The translations under genes and the position numbers were made by a program. From assembly GCA_023458535.1 (NCBI GenBank), contig JAEWYW010000062.1, forward strand, positions 1 through 64,000: 64,000 bases of DNA. Reading direction: 5' to 3'. Each line of letters starts with the position of its first letter. Position 1 is the first letter of the stretch. Source of the DNA: Bacteroidota bacterium. Its GTDB lineage: Bacteria > Bacteroidota > Bacteroidia > Flavobacteriales > Weeksellaceae. The notes under the pieces were generated by a model. It was not told the DNA's origin. It did not search any database and saw only the letters and a program-made list of their open reading frames with translations. Positions 33,413 to 41,638 of the stretch are shown here, one piece after another.

Positions 33413-33445
33413 AATCCGTTTCATGAAAATTGAAGCGGATTTTTT
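33413..33445 (+). terminator. Terminator of the YceI gene
   Basis: AATCCGTTTC (33413-33422) pairs with GAAGCGGATT (33432-33441), followed by a T run. Confidence 0.8.
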
Positions 33446-33469
33446 ATATCCCATTACAACTTTTAATTG

Positions 33470-33477
33470 TATTTTTG
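33470..33477 (+). promoter_or_regulatory. -7 box of pheS
   Basis: TATTTTTG lies 25 nt before the ATG at 33503. Confidence 0.6.
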
Positions 33478-33502
33478 CAAGACAATAGAAATAAAAAGAT
33501 CT

Positions 33503-34513
33503 ATGTTAGAAAAGATTGAGGAACTTTTGGTAGAAGTGAACAATTTCCAGTCCACCCAAAAGGATGAAATAGAAAATTTTCGAATAAAATTTAACAGTAA
33601 AAAAGGAATTTTAAATGATTTTTTTGAAAAATTTAAAGAGGTTCCTAATGAGCATAAAAAAGATTTTGGACAAAAAATCAATTCATTAAAACAAGCTGTT
33701 GCAGCTAAGCTTGATGAGTTGAAAAATGCTTCTGCATCTTCCATTATTACTGAAAAAGAAGATTTTACAAGACCTGGTTTCGCAATGGAGTTGGGTTCAA
33801 GACATCCGATCAATTTAGTGAAGAACAGAATTATTGAGATCTTTAAATCTATTGGTTTTGCAGTGGCAGACGGTCCTGAAATTGAGGATGATTGGCATAA
33901 TTTTACAGCCTTGAATCTTCCAGAATACCACCCTGCCAGAGATATGCAAGATACATTTTTCATCGAGTCGAATCCAGATGTTTTATTGAGAACGCATACT
34001 TCCTCAGTACAGATCAGGTATATGGAAGAAAACCAGCCACCGATCAGAATTCTTTCGCCGGGTAGGGTTTTCAGAAACGAGGCTATTTCTTCGCGTTCAC
34101 ACTGCATTTTCCACCAGATTGAAGGTTTGTATATTGATGAAAATGTAAGTTTTGCGGATTTAAAACAAACCATACAGTTTTTTACTACCGAACTTTTTGG
34201 CAAATCAAAAATCAGATTAAGACCATCATATTTTCCTTTCACAGAACCTAGTGCCGAGATAGATGTGTATTGGGGTTTGAATTCAGAAACCGATTACAGA
34301 ATTACAAAAGGGACTGGTTGGCTAGAGATTATGGGGTGTGGAATGGTGGATCCAGCAGTTTTACAGAATGTAAATATCGATCCTGATAAATATTCGGGTT
34401 ATGCCTTTGGTATGGGAATCGAAAGAATTGTAATGCTTCTTTATCAAATGAGCGACATCAGAATGTTTTTTGAAAATGATGTGAGAATGCTGAACCAGTT
34501 TAAAGGTTTATAA
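33503..34513 (+). CDS. pheS: Phenylalanyl-tRNA synthetase alpha subunit
   Basis: PheS is the catalytic subunit of the alpha2beta2 enzyme that charges tRNA-Phe. It has 336 residues from ATG 33503; the in-frame extension upstream runs through the promoter and is rejected. An N-terminal coiled coil precedes the class II core: GSRHPINLVKNRIIEIF, RDMQDTFFIES, RTHTSSVQIRYME, PGRVFRNEAISSRSHCIFHQIEGLYID (motif 2) and GYAFGMGIERIVMLLY (motif 3). pheT is not adjacent; a strong terminator follows at once. No Phe-codon leader peptide was seen upstream. Confidence 0.97.
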   Translation: MLEKIEELLVEVNNFQSTQKDEIENFRIKFNSKKGILNDFFEKFKEVPNEHKKDFGQKINSLKQAVAAKLDELKNASASSIITEKEDFTRPGFAMELGSRHPINLVKNRIIEIFKSIGFAVADGPEIEDDWHNFTALNLPEYHPARDMQDTFFIESNPDVLLRTHTSSVQIRYMEENQPPIRILSPGRVFRNEAISSRSHCIFHQIEGLYIDENVSFADLKQTIQFFTTELFGKSKIRLRPSYFPFTEPSAEIDVYWGLNSETDYRITKGTGWLEIMGCGMVDPAVLQNVNIDPDKYSGYAFGMGIERIVMLLYQMSDIRMFFENDVRMLNQFKGL

Positions 34514-34526
34514 TACAAAACAATAA

Positions 34527-34558
34527 AAAAGAGCTGTCATAAAAATGACAGCTCTTTT
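34527..34558. terminator. Terminator between pheS and the DUF3108 gene
   Basis: AAAAGAGCTGTCAT pairs perfectly with ATGACAGCTCTTTT (14 bp, loop AAAA) between convergent genes. Confidence 0.85.
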
Positions 34559-34575
34559 CATTTTCTAACTTTTTA

Positions 34576-35346
34576 TCACTTCTGAAAAGCAATAGGATAT
34601 TTTACATTTTTGTAATCATCAATACTGGCTTTTAATGATCCCACGGCCAATTCCGCTTTTAAGAGAACAGGAATATGGTTGGCATCATTCGTTACCCACA
34701 TTGTAACACCTTCTTTTTCTTTAAAAACCCTTCCACTCTTTACAGATGGAATAATTTTTAGGCAGTTTATCTTGCCGAATTTTGTAGAAAGTGTTTCTGT
34801 GCCCACTACTTTCAGCTGAAAAGGAAACATTTCATCATCAATCCAAACATTCATATTCATCACTGTTCCTACTTTTAATTGAGCATTGCTTTTGCTTCTT
34901 AAATAATAAAAACAAGAAAGCATATCTTGAACTCCAGCTACTGATTTGATGACCTTAGAACCATTGGCTGGTGTCTTTTTATCCGTTAGTATTAACGTTT
35001 GATTCCCATGATTAAAGACCGTCTCTAAATGTTGAGAATAGGAGCCTTCTTTTACATTCCTTACGTAAAAGCTCGGTAGTCCTGTATTGGTATTAATGAA
35101 ACTTTCATAAAGATCATCTACTTTAAAAAATGCTCTTACAGCTCCAGTTGTTTTACCAGTTCCTTTTACATATAAATGAGGAACGCCTTTATAAGTAGTG
35201 TATTTGGTTGTTAGATTAGCTGAACCAGCATTCAGAATACCATAATGTATTCTATAGGTTAAAGATTCACCGTTTTCTATATTGGTTATTTGCGCTAAAA
35301 ATAGTCCTGATATTGCAAATGCAAAAAATAAAAACAACTTTTTCAT
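34576..35346 (-). CDS. DUF3108 domain exported protein
   Basis: This 256-residue protein starts with signal peptide MKKLFLFFAFAISGLFLAQ. The mature part matches DUF3108: GESLTYRIHYGILNAGSANLTTKY, VKGTGKTTGAVRAFFKVDDLYESFIN, VQDMLSCFYYLRS and FKEKEGVTMWVTNDANHIPVLLKAELAVGSLKASI. This is the beta-rich barrel-like fold of the family, thought periplasmic, with no agreed function. The gene stands alone and is divergent from the ferredoxin reductase gene. Confidence 0.9.
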   Translation of the reverse strand: MKKLFLFFAFAISGLFLAQITNIENGESLTYRIHYGILNAGSANLTTKYTTYKGVPHLYVKGTGKTTGAVRAFFKVDDLYESFINTNTGLPSFYVRNVKEGSYSQHLETVFNHGNQTLILTDKKTPANGSKVIKSVAGVQDMLSCFYYLRSKSNAQLKVGTVMNMNVWIDDEMFPFQLKVVGTETLSTKFGKINCLKIIPSVKSGRVFKEKEGVTMWVTNDANHIPVLLKAELAVGSLKASIDDYKNVKYPIAFQK

Positions 35347-35477
35347 GCTAAGATTTTTACAAATATATTGCCAAAAACTGGGATGTAAAAATGTGTGTAT
35401 AAGACTTTTGAGGGGTTTCTTTGATAAATCTCATCTTTTTAATGGTGTTATGTAAAGAGCAGTGATGTCAATTTTCG

Positions 35478-35485
35478 TAAATTTG
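35478..35485 (+). promoter_or_regulatory. -7 box of the ferredoxin reductase operon
   Basis: TAAATTTG matches TAnnTTTG, 25 nt before the ATG at 35511. Confidence 0.6.
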
Positions 35486-35510
35486 TAGATAATTAAAAGT
35501 TTTTACGATT

Positions 35511-36566
35511 ATGATAACAACGGATTTATTGATTATAGGAGCTGGTCCAACGGGTCTTTTTGCAGTATTTGAAGCAGGCTTGCTGAAAATGAAATGCCAT
35601 ATTATAGATGCGCTTCCACAGCCAGGAGGACAATTGGCAGAGTTATATCCTAAAAAACCTATTTTCGATATTCCAGGTTATCCATCTATTAATGCTGGAG
35701 AACTGGTTGATAATTTAATGGAGCAGATTAAGCAGTTTCAGCCTGGGTTTACGTTAGGGGAAACTGCAGTTACGCTTACTAAAGTGGATGAAGAGTGGTT
35801 TGAAGTTATTACCAATAAAGGTAAAGTTCATAGAGCTAAAGCTGTTGCTATTGCTGGAGGTTTAGGAACTTTTGAACCAAGAAAACCCACGATTGAAAAT
35901 ATTGCCGAATACGAGGAAAAAGGTTTGGAATACTTCATTAAAGAACCTGAGCATTTCAGAGGTAAGAAGGTTGTAATTGCTGGTGGTGGAGATTCAGCTT
36001 TGGATTGGAGCATTTTCTTGGCAAACGTTGCAGATGAAGTTACCTTGATTCACAGAAGAAATGAATTTAGGGGCGCGCTAGATTCTGTAGAAAAGGTACA
36101 GGATTTAAAAAATCAAGGAAAAATAAAATTAATTACCCCTGCTGAAGTTACGGCCATAAAAGGAAATGGTAAGGTAGAAGCAATTACAGTTGAAAAAGAA
36201 GGTGAGGATGCTGTAGATATACAGACGGATTACTTTATTCCATTGTTTGGTTTAACACCAAAGCTGGGAGATATTGCTAATTGGGGATTGGATATCGAAA
36301 AAAATGCGATTGTAGTTAATAATGCATTGGATTATCAAACTAATATCAATGGTGTTTATGCAATAGGAGATATCAATACTTATCCAGGTAAATTAAAATT
36401 GATATTATGTGGTTTCCATGAAGCTACATTAATGTGTCAGAGTGTATATAACCGACTTAACCCTGGTAAAAAATTCGTGTTAAAGTATACTACTGTTAGT
36501 GGTGTAGATGGTTTTGATGGAAGCCGAAAAGAAGCGGAAAAAGCTGTGGTTAAAAAAATCGACTAA
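35511..36566 (+). CDS. Ferredoxin--NADP+ reductase (thioredoxin reductase-like type)
   Basis: This 351-residue flavoprotein has an N-terminal FAD site LLIIGAGPTGLFAVFEAGL, HIIDALPQPGGQLAELYPKKPIFDIPGYP, the NADP site VVIAGGGDSALDWSIFLA with IHRRNEFRGAL, and the C-terminal FAD block YAIGDINTYPGKLKLILCGFHEATLM. It lacks the redox CxxC of thioredoxin reductase, and its extended C-terminus is as in Bacillus YumC-type ferredoxin reductases. A 2Fe-2S ferredoxin gene follows after 22 nt, and the two are very likely a working pair. Confidence 0.94.
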   Translation: MITTDLLIIGAGPTGLFAVFEAGLLKMKCHIIDALPQPGGQLAELYPKKPIFDIPGYPSINAGELVDNLMEQIKQFQPGFTLGETAVTLTKVDEEWFEVITNKGKVHRAKAVAIAGGLGTFEPRKPTIENIAEYEEKGLEYFIKEPEHFRGKKVVIAGGGDSALDWSIFLANVADEVTLIHRRNEFRGALDSVEKVQDLKNQGKIKLITPAEVTAIKGNGKVEAITVEKEGEDAVDIQTDYFIPLFGLTPKLGDIANWGLDIEKNAIVVNNALDYQTNINGVYAIGDINTYPGKLKLILCGFHEATLMCQSVYNRLNPGKKFVLKYTTVSGVDGFDGSRKEAEKAVVKKID

Positions 36567-36588
36567 TCCTAAAATCTATTGTCAAAAT

Positions 36589-36921
36589 ATGAGCGATATT
36601 AATTTAAAAATAATAGACAGGGAAGGTGTTCTGCACGAGGTTTTAGCGCCTACCGATATGTCTATGAATTTAATGGAAGTAATTCGTTCCTACGAATTAG
36701 CGGAAGAAGGCACAATAGGTGTTTGTGGAGGGATGGCGATGTGTGCTTCTTGTCAGGTTTATGTACTAGAGGGTGAAGATCAGTTGCCACCAATGGATTC
36801 GGAAGAGGATGCCATGCTTGCGGAAGCTTTTCATGTGCAAGACAAGAGCAGATTAGGTTGTCAGTTGTATATTACCGATGCTTTGGAAGGTTTAGAAGTG
36901 GAGATCGCCCCTTATCCATAA
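36589..36921 (+). CDS. 2Fe-2S ferredoxin
   Basis: This 110-residue ferredoxin is of the adrenodoxin/ISC type. The cluster ligands lie in GVCGGMAMCASCQVYV (CxxxxxCxxC) with the fourth Cys in SRLGCQLYI. The ATG at 36589 fits the family start MSDINLKIIDREG; a longer reading through the end of the reductase gene is rejected. It probably accepts electrons from the reductase encoded just upstream. A perfect 19-bp palindrome terminates the operon. Confidence 0.95.
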   Translation: MSDINLKIIDREGVLHEVLAPTDMSMNLMEVIRSYELAEEGTIGVCGGMAMCASCQVYVLEGEDQLPPMDSEEDAMLAEAFHVQDKSRLGCQLYITDALEGLEVEIAPYP

Positions 36922-36938
36922 TCTGTAATCTACAAAAT

Positions 36939-36979
36939 AAAAAAGGGTTTCGGCGCCGCAGGCGCCGAAACCCTTTTTT
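36939..36979. terminator. Perfect 19-bp palindromic bidirectional terminator
   Basis: 36939-36957 pairs without mismatch with 36961-36979 around loop GCA. The stem is A6-GGGTTTCGGCGCC. The base TTTCGGCG/CGCCGAAA is shared with the palindromes at 17724 and 17775. Confidence 0.9.
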
Positions 36980-37035
36980 ATTTTTTATTTGTGATTTTTA
37001 AAATCTAATACGTACTTAAAACTAAAACCAAAGTA

Positions 37036-38283
37036 TTATTCAGGTTTTTCATTTTCCGCTTGCGTAATCTTGTAATTTTTGGATAGTACCATAATCACCA
37101 AACCGGCAATCATGAAAGGAATGGATAGCACCTGACCAGTATTCAGTCCACCAATTTGTATAAACTCATCTCCTTGAGGTTCTTTCAAAAATTCCACGAA
37201 AAATCGGATTGCCCAAAGGATGATAAAAAACAATCCAAACAACCAACCTTGCTGGTATTTCTTGTTCGTTTTTCTATAAAGTATCCAAAGGAGAATAAAT
37301 AATAACACATAACCGGCAGCCTCAAACAATTGGGTTGGATACCTTGGAACCGTAATTCCGTATTCACTGCTTTGTTGAGGGAAGAAAATGGCAAAAGGAG
37401 AATGGCCTGCAGGTTTACCTATAATTTCGGAATTGAAAAAATTACCAAGTCTTACGAAAGCACCACCAAGAGCTACTACAATACCCACTCTGTCTAGTAC
37501 CCAAAGAGGATTTTTCTTAATGATTTTATAAGAATAATAGAGGGTTGTGAGGATTACAGCAATCGTAGCACCATGACTTGCTAAACCCGAAAATCCTGTG
37601 AATTTAAATTCAGGTTTGGTCTGAATAGGTAAAAAAATAGACCAAAAATCCTGTTTAAAAAGTTCTGGCTGATAAAAAATCACGTGTCCGAGTCTTGCTC
37701 CTAAGATAGTTCCCACCAAAGTCCAGGTGAATAGTGGCTCCAAATACTTTTGGTTAACATTATCTATCTTAAAAATTCTGGACATGATGACATAACCTAA
37801 CCCAAATGCAATTACGAACATCAAGCTGTAAAAATGAAGCGTAAAAGAACCTATTTGTATTCCCGGACGTGGATCCCAAATGGTAAAAGAAGTATCCAAC
37901 TTCACTTTGCTTCCGGCTTGTATCTGGTCTTCTGCATTTAATGGTTTAAATAAATACTTAAAATCTTGCGATTGATCCTCTTTTACAGGCTGAAAATTTT
38001 TGTCTAATACTTCATACCTCGAAGCTTTATAGCTCACAAAAGCAGGTGTCTTTGCATACTCATTCAGAGTTGAATTCAGAATGACCAAAGAATTATTATT
38101 TTTGGGCTCACCAGAAAAATCTGCAAAATCTCCATAATTTGTTGTAGAGAAAATTTTTACTGGAATTTGCTTTCCATTGATGTTTAAATTGCCATCAGAC
38201 AGTCCGTCTTTCACATTTTGAGCAAATGCTACATGCATCAAAAGAATGCTGAATATGCAATAGAATTTAGTTAAAAACTTCAT
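37036..38283 (-). CDS. lgt: Prolipoprotein diacylglyceryl transferase with N-terminal exported extension
   Basis: Lgt attaches diacylglycerol to the lipobox Cys of prolipoproteins. The core starts near residue 140 (IQIGSFTLHFYSLMFVIAFGLGYVI) and holds ARLGHVIFY, GLASHGATIAVI, GGAFVRLGNFFNSEIIGKPA (essential Arg/Asn/Glu) and YPTQLFEAAGYVLLF. The protein has 415 residues against about 290 in E. coli. The extra N-terminal 130 carry a signal peptide (MKFLTKFYCIFSILLMHVAFAQ) and a predicted extracytoplasmic domain. The many lipoproteins in the window are its natural substrates. It follows yidD by 16 nt. Confidence 0.94.
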   Translation of the reverse strand: MKFLTKFYCIFSILLMHVAFAQNVKDGLSDGNLNINGKQIPVKIFSTTNYGDFADFSGEPKNNNSLVILNSTLNEYAKTPAFVSYKASRYEVLDKNFQPVKEDQSQDFKYLFKPLNAEDQIQAGSKVKLDTSFTIWDPRPGIQIGSFTLHFYSLMFVIAFGLGYVIMSRIFKIDNVNQKYLEPLFTWTLVGTILGARLGHVIFYQPELFKQDFWSIFLPIQTKPEFKFTGFSGLASHGATIAVILTTLYYSYKIIKKNPLWVLDRVGIVVALGGAFVRLGNFFNSEIIGKPAGHSPFAIFFPQQSSEYGITVPRYPTQLFEAAGYVLLFILLWILYRKTNKKYQQGWLFGLFFIILWAIRFFVEFLKEPQGDEFIQIGGLNTGQVLSIPFMIAGLVIMVLSKNYKITQAENEKPE

Positions 38284-38299
38284 CGAAAATTATATTTAT

Positions 38300-38554
38300 T
38301 TAATGTTTACATTTTTTTGGAACGGGATCATAACCACTTCCTCCCCAAGGATGGCATCTTGCAATTCTTTTTATCCCCAACCATAATCCTTTAAAAATGC
38401 CATGTGTTTGCAATGCTTCTACCATATAATGAGAACATGTAGGCTCGTACCGACAGTTTTTTGGAAGTAATGGTGAAATTCCCCATTGGTAAATTTTTAC
38501 TAAAAATACCAAGGGAAAAGTAATGATATGATTGAAATTGAGTTTCAAAACCAT
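38300..38554 (-). CDS. yidD: Membrane protein insertion efficiency factor YidD
   Basis: This 84-residue protein has the family core LVFLVKIYQWGISPLLPKNCRYEPTCSHYMVEAL and KGLWLGIKRIARCHPWGGSGYDPVP. It is a membrane-associated amphipathic protein that helps YidC-dependent insertion. I chose ATG 38554 because the longer reading adds 32 residues that contain the -7 box TATTTTTG (38556-38563). That box lies one base before this ATG, so the true transcript start needs mapping. lgt is downstream in the same unit. Confidence 0.93.
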   Translation of the reverse strand: MVLKLNFNHIITFPLVFLVKIYQWGISPLLPKNCRYEPTCSHYMVEALQTHGIFKGLWLGIKRIARCHPWGGSGYDPVPKKCKH

Positions 38555-38673
38555 GCAAAAATAGAGTAAAAAAATCAAAATAAGTTTAAATTTGCCTATA
38601 CTTTGTAGCGTAATATAATTTTTTCTAATTTCATAGTTTTTCAACACCAAAACAATTATAAAATTAAAATCTT

Positions 38674-39951
38674 TTGAGCCAGAATATTCCTTTAGCCGAA
38701 AAATTAAGACCTAAAACTTTAGATGAAGTTTTAGGCCAGGAGCATCTTACCAATCAAAAAGGAACCATCCGAAAAATGCTTGAAAATGACGCGCTCAATT
38801 CATTGATTTTTTGGGGACCGCCAGGAACAGGTAAAACGACTCTTGCAGAGATTATATCTGAAAAATCGGGTAGAAAATTTTATAAACTTTCGGCTGTTTC
38901 TTCAGGTGTAAAAGATGTCCGAGATGTAATTGATGAAGCTAAAAAACAGAATTTGTTCTCAGGAAAATCTCCCATTTTATTTATTGATGAAATTCATCGT
39001 TTTAATAAATCTCAACAAGACTCATTGCTCCATGCTGTGGAAAAGGGTTGGATTGTTTTAATTGGTGCTACTACAGAAAATCCAAGTTTTGAAGTGGTGT
39101 CTGCGTTGCTTTCTCGAAGTCAGGTTTATGTTTTAAAATCACTGACGTATGAAAAACTCGAAGAATTAATAGATACCGCGCTCTTAAGATTCAATACAGA
39201 TGAAAAAACTGATTTCGAAATAAAAGAAAAGGAAGCATTTATCCAATATTCGGGAGGAGATGCAAGAAAACTGATAAATTCTGTAGAGTTAGTCCTCAAT
39301 CAATTTAAAAATTCCAAGCAAAAAAAAATCGGGAACAATGAAGTAATGGAGGTTTTGCAAGAAACCATGGCCATCTATGATAAAAATGGAGAACAGCATT
39401 ACGATATTATTTCTGCCTTTATCAAATCCATCCGAGGGAGTGACCCCAATGGCGCAGTGTATTGGCTGGCGAGAATGCTTGTTGGAGGTGAAGATATTAA
39501 ATTTATTGCTCGCAGGTTATTGATTTTAGCTTCTGAAGATATAGGTTTAGCCAATCCAAATGCATTGGTCGTCGCCAATAATTGTTTCCAAGCTATTAAT
39601 GTAATCGGAAATCCTGAAGCACGCATTATTTTAAGTGAAACTGCCATCTATTTAGCGGTATCCCCTAAAAGCAATTCGGCGTATGCAGCCATTAATGATG
39701 CAATGGCCTTCGTGAAAAAAACCGGAAACCTACCTGTTCCACTACATTTGAGAAATGCACCTACTAAATTGATGAAAGATTTGGATTATGGTAAAGAATA
39801 TAAATATGCGCATTCGTATGATGGTAATTTCGTCAATCAGGATTTTTTACCAGAGGAGATTAAAGATTCTACATTTTACCATCCTGGCAACAATTCTACT
39901 GAAAAGAAAATAAAAGAGGAACTCCAGAAAAAATGGAAAGATAAATATTGA
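38674..39951 (+). CDS. rarA: Replication-associated recombination protein A (RarA/MgsA-type AAA+ ATPase)
   Basis: This 425-residue clamp-loader-like AAA+ ATPase acts at stalled forks. Walker A is FWGPPGTGKTTLAEII, Walker B FIDEIHRFNKSQQDSLL, sensor 1 LIGATTENPSFEV and sensor 2 GGDARKLINSVEL. The C-terminal tetramerisation domain has SIRGSDPNGAVYWLARMLVGGED and ASEDIGLANPNAL. The start is a TTG at 38674 (SQNIPLAEKLRPKTLDEVLGQEHL follows); no ATG precedes the conserved N terminus. Confidence 0.95.
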   Translation: MSQNIPLAEKLRPKTLDEVLGQEHLTNQKGTIRKMLENDALNSLIFWGPPGTGKTTLAEIISEKSGRKFYKLSAVSSGVKDVRDVIDEAKKQNLFSGKSPILFIDEIHRFNKSQQDSLLHAVEKGWIVLIGATTENPSFEVVSALLSRSQVYVLKSLTYEKLEELIDTALLRFNTDEKTDFEIKEKEAFIQYSGGDARKLINSVELVLNQFKNSKQKKIGNNEVMEVLQETMAIYDKNGEQHYDIISAFIKSIRGSDPNGAVYWLARMLVGGEDIKFIARRLLILASEDIGLANPNALVVANNCFQAINVIGNPEARIILSETAIYLAVSPKSNSAYAAINDAMAFVKKTGNLPVPLHLRNAPTKLMKDLDYGKEYKYAHSYDGNFVNQDFLPEEIKDSTFYHPGNNSTEKKIKEELQKKWKDKY

Positions 39952-40000
39952 GTTTGATAGTAAAGTGGTGTTTTGCGACTAATAAGAGCTTCTAAATAAG

Positions 40001-40034
40001 TTGTAAGGAATCTGAAATCAAATTTGTATTTTTG
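40001..40034 (+). promoter_or_regulatory. Promoter of gldD, -7 box 4 nt from the ATG
   Basis: TTG 40001-40003 and TATTTTTG 40027-40034 have a 23-nt spacer. CAGC then separates the box from the ATG at 40039. Confidence 0.65.
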
Positions 40035-40038
40035 CAGC

Positions 40039-40596
40039 ATGATTAGGATGCTTTTATTCTCTTTTATTATTTTGTGTACTGTTTCTTGTAATAAGGATAC
40101 CCAACCAAAACCCTATGGCGAATTGCGTTTGGAATATCCACAGCCACAATATCAGAAATTTGACAGCAATTGTGGTTATTCTTTTGAAATCTCAAAATAT
40201 GCAACAGTAACCAATGGTAAAAAACCGTGCTGGTTCTACATCAACTATCCGAAGATGAAAGCCAAGCTTTTCGTAACCTATTTTCCTATTCAGAACGATT
40301 TTGCTGAGCACATTAGAGAATCCGAAAAAATGGTGTATGAACATACCATTAAAGCCAGTTCCATAGACACCAAATCATTTGAATATCCTGAGAAAAAAGT
40401 TTTTGGGAATTTCTATGAACTTAAAGGCCAGAGTGCTTCCAATTTGCAGTTTTATGCAACGGACAGTACCAAAAATTTCGTTTCGGCCTATTTGTACTTC
40501 AATACACGTCCTAAGCCAGATTCTTTAGCACCAGCCGTGGATTATGTAAAAAAAGACTTGCTTCACTTGTTGGATACTTTCGAGTGGACAAAATAA
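40039..40596 (+). CDS. gldD: Gliding motility lipoprotein GldD
   Basis: GldD is an essential accessory lipoprotein of Bacteroidota gliding and the type IX secretion system. The protein has 185 residues. The signal MIRMLLFSFIILCTVSC ends at lipobox Cys17. The mature part matches the family: PKPYGELRLEYPQPQYQKFDSNCGYSFEISKYA, KKPCWFYINYPKMKAKLFVTYFPI and the C-terminal FWYLY-like VSAYLYFNTRPKPDSLAPAVDYVKKDLLHLLDTFEW. Many Weeksellaceae do not glide but keep gldD for secretion. The PfkB kinase gene follows after 31 nt. Confidence 0.94.
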   Translation: MIRMLLFSFIILCTVSCNKDTQPKPYGELRLEYPQPQYQKFDSNCGYSFEISKYATVTNGKKPCWFYINYPKMKAKLFVTYFPIQNDFAEHIRESEKMVYEHTIKASSIDTKSFEYPEKKVFGNFYELKGQSASNLQFYATDSTKNFVSAYLYFNTRPKPDSLAPAVDYVKKDLLHLLDTFEWTK

Positions 40597-40627
40597 TCTA
40601 AATTTTGATAAATATTATATTCTAAAT

Positions 40628-41548
40628 ATGAAATTACTAGTTGTAGGAAGCGTTGCGTTCGACGCTATTGAAACGCCTTTCGGAAAAACAGATAAAATCT
40701 TGGGTGGTGCTGCCACTTATATTGGTATTGCAGCCTCTACTTTAGGGGTAGATTCAGGAATAGTTTCTGTAGTAGGAGGCGATTTTCCTCAGGAACATCT
40801 GGATATGTTCACAGACAGAAAAATCAATATAGACGGTATCGAAATAGTAAAAGAAGGAAAAACATTCTTTTGGGCAGGTAAATACCACAACGATTTGAAC
40901 TCCCGTGATACCTTGGTGACAGAAGTAAACGTTTTAGAAAATTTCGATCCAAAGATTCCAGATTCTATGCAAGATGCTGAAATTTTGCTATTGGGAAATC
41001 TTCATCCTGGTGTTCAGCTTTCGGTTTTAGAAAAAATGAAGCAACGTCCCAAATTAGTTATTTTGGATACCATGAATTTCTGGATGGATTCTGCATGGGA
41101 CATCTTAATGGAGATGGTCGCCAAAACAGATGTTATTACCATTAATGATGAAGAGGCTAGACAACTTTCGGGTGAATATTCTTTGGTAAAAGCAGCTAAA
41201 AAAATACATACAATGGGTCCTAAATATGTGATCATTAAAAAAGGTGAACATGGTGCACTCCTTTTCTTTGATAATAAAATATTTGCGATTCCTGCACTGC
41301 CTTTAGAAGATGTTTTCGATCCTACTGGTGCAGGAGATACTTTTGCGGGTGGTTTCGCTGCATACTTAGCAAAAAAAGGAAATTTTGATTTTGAAACCAT
41401 GAAATCTGCAATTCTTATGGGTTCCGCCATGGCTTCTTTCACTGTGGAAAAATTCGGAACTGAAAGACTGGAGGAAGTAAAATTTGAAGAAATTTCCGAG
41501 AGACTTCAGCAGTTTAAGGAATTGACGACTTTTAATGTAGAAGTCTAA
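40628..41548 (+). CDS. PfkB family sugar kinase
   Basis: The 306-residue ribokinase-like protein has an N-terminal substrate region VGSVAFDAIETPFGKTDKILGGAATYIGIAAS, the ITINDEEARQLSG segment and the C-terminal signature LPLEDVFDPTGAGDTFAGGFAAYL with the catalytic Asp and anion hole. Sugar or nucleoside specificity cannot be read from it; flavobacterial orthologues are annotated as sugar kinase or adenosine-kinase-like. It lies between gldD and the SurA-like gene and is probably cotranscribed with gldD. Confidence 0.92.
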   Translation: MKLLVVGSVAFDAIETPFGKTDKILGGAATYIGIAASTLGVDSGIVSVVGGDFPQEHLDMFTDRKINIDGIEIVKEGKTFFWAGKYHNDLNSRDTLVTEVNVLENFDPKIPDSMQDAEILLLGNLHPGVQLSVLEKMKQRPKLVILDTMNFWMDSAWDILMEMVAKTDVITINDEEARQLSGEYSLVKAAKKIHTMGPKYVIIKKGEHGALLFFDNKIFAIPALPLEDVFDPTGAGDTFAGGFAAYLAKKGNFDFETMKSAILMGSAMASFTVEKFGTERLEEVKFEEISERLQQFKELTTFNVEV

Positions 41549-41585
41549 TAATAAATACCTTTTAAGAAATATTTATAATAAAAAA

Positions 41586-41617
41586 TTGAATAAAATTCGT
41601 GGAGAATTTTATATTTG
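41586..41617 (+). promoter_or_regulatory. Promoter of the SurA-like gene
   Basis: TTG (41586-41588) and TATATTTG (41610-41617) have a 21-nt spacer, 22 nt before the ATG. Confidence 0.75.
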
Positions 41618-41638
41618 CAACTTGATTAAAAATCTAAC

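Noticed and set aside
33440..33503. Phe-codon leader or attenuator before pheS
   Set aside because: The only hairpin is the terminator of the YceI gene. There is no Phe-rich short frame and no competing helix.
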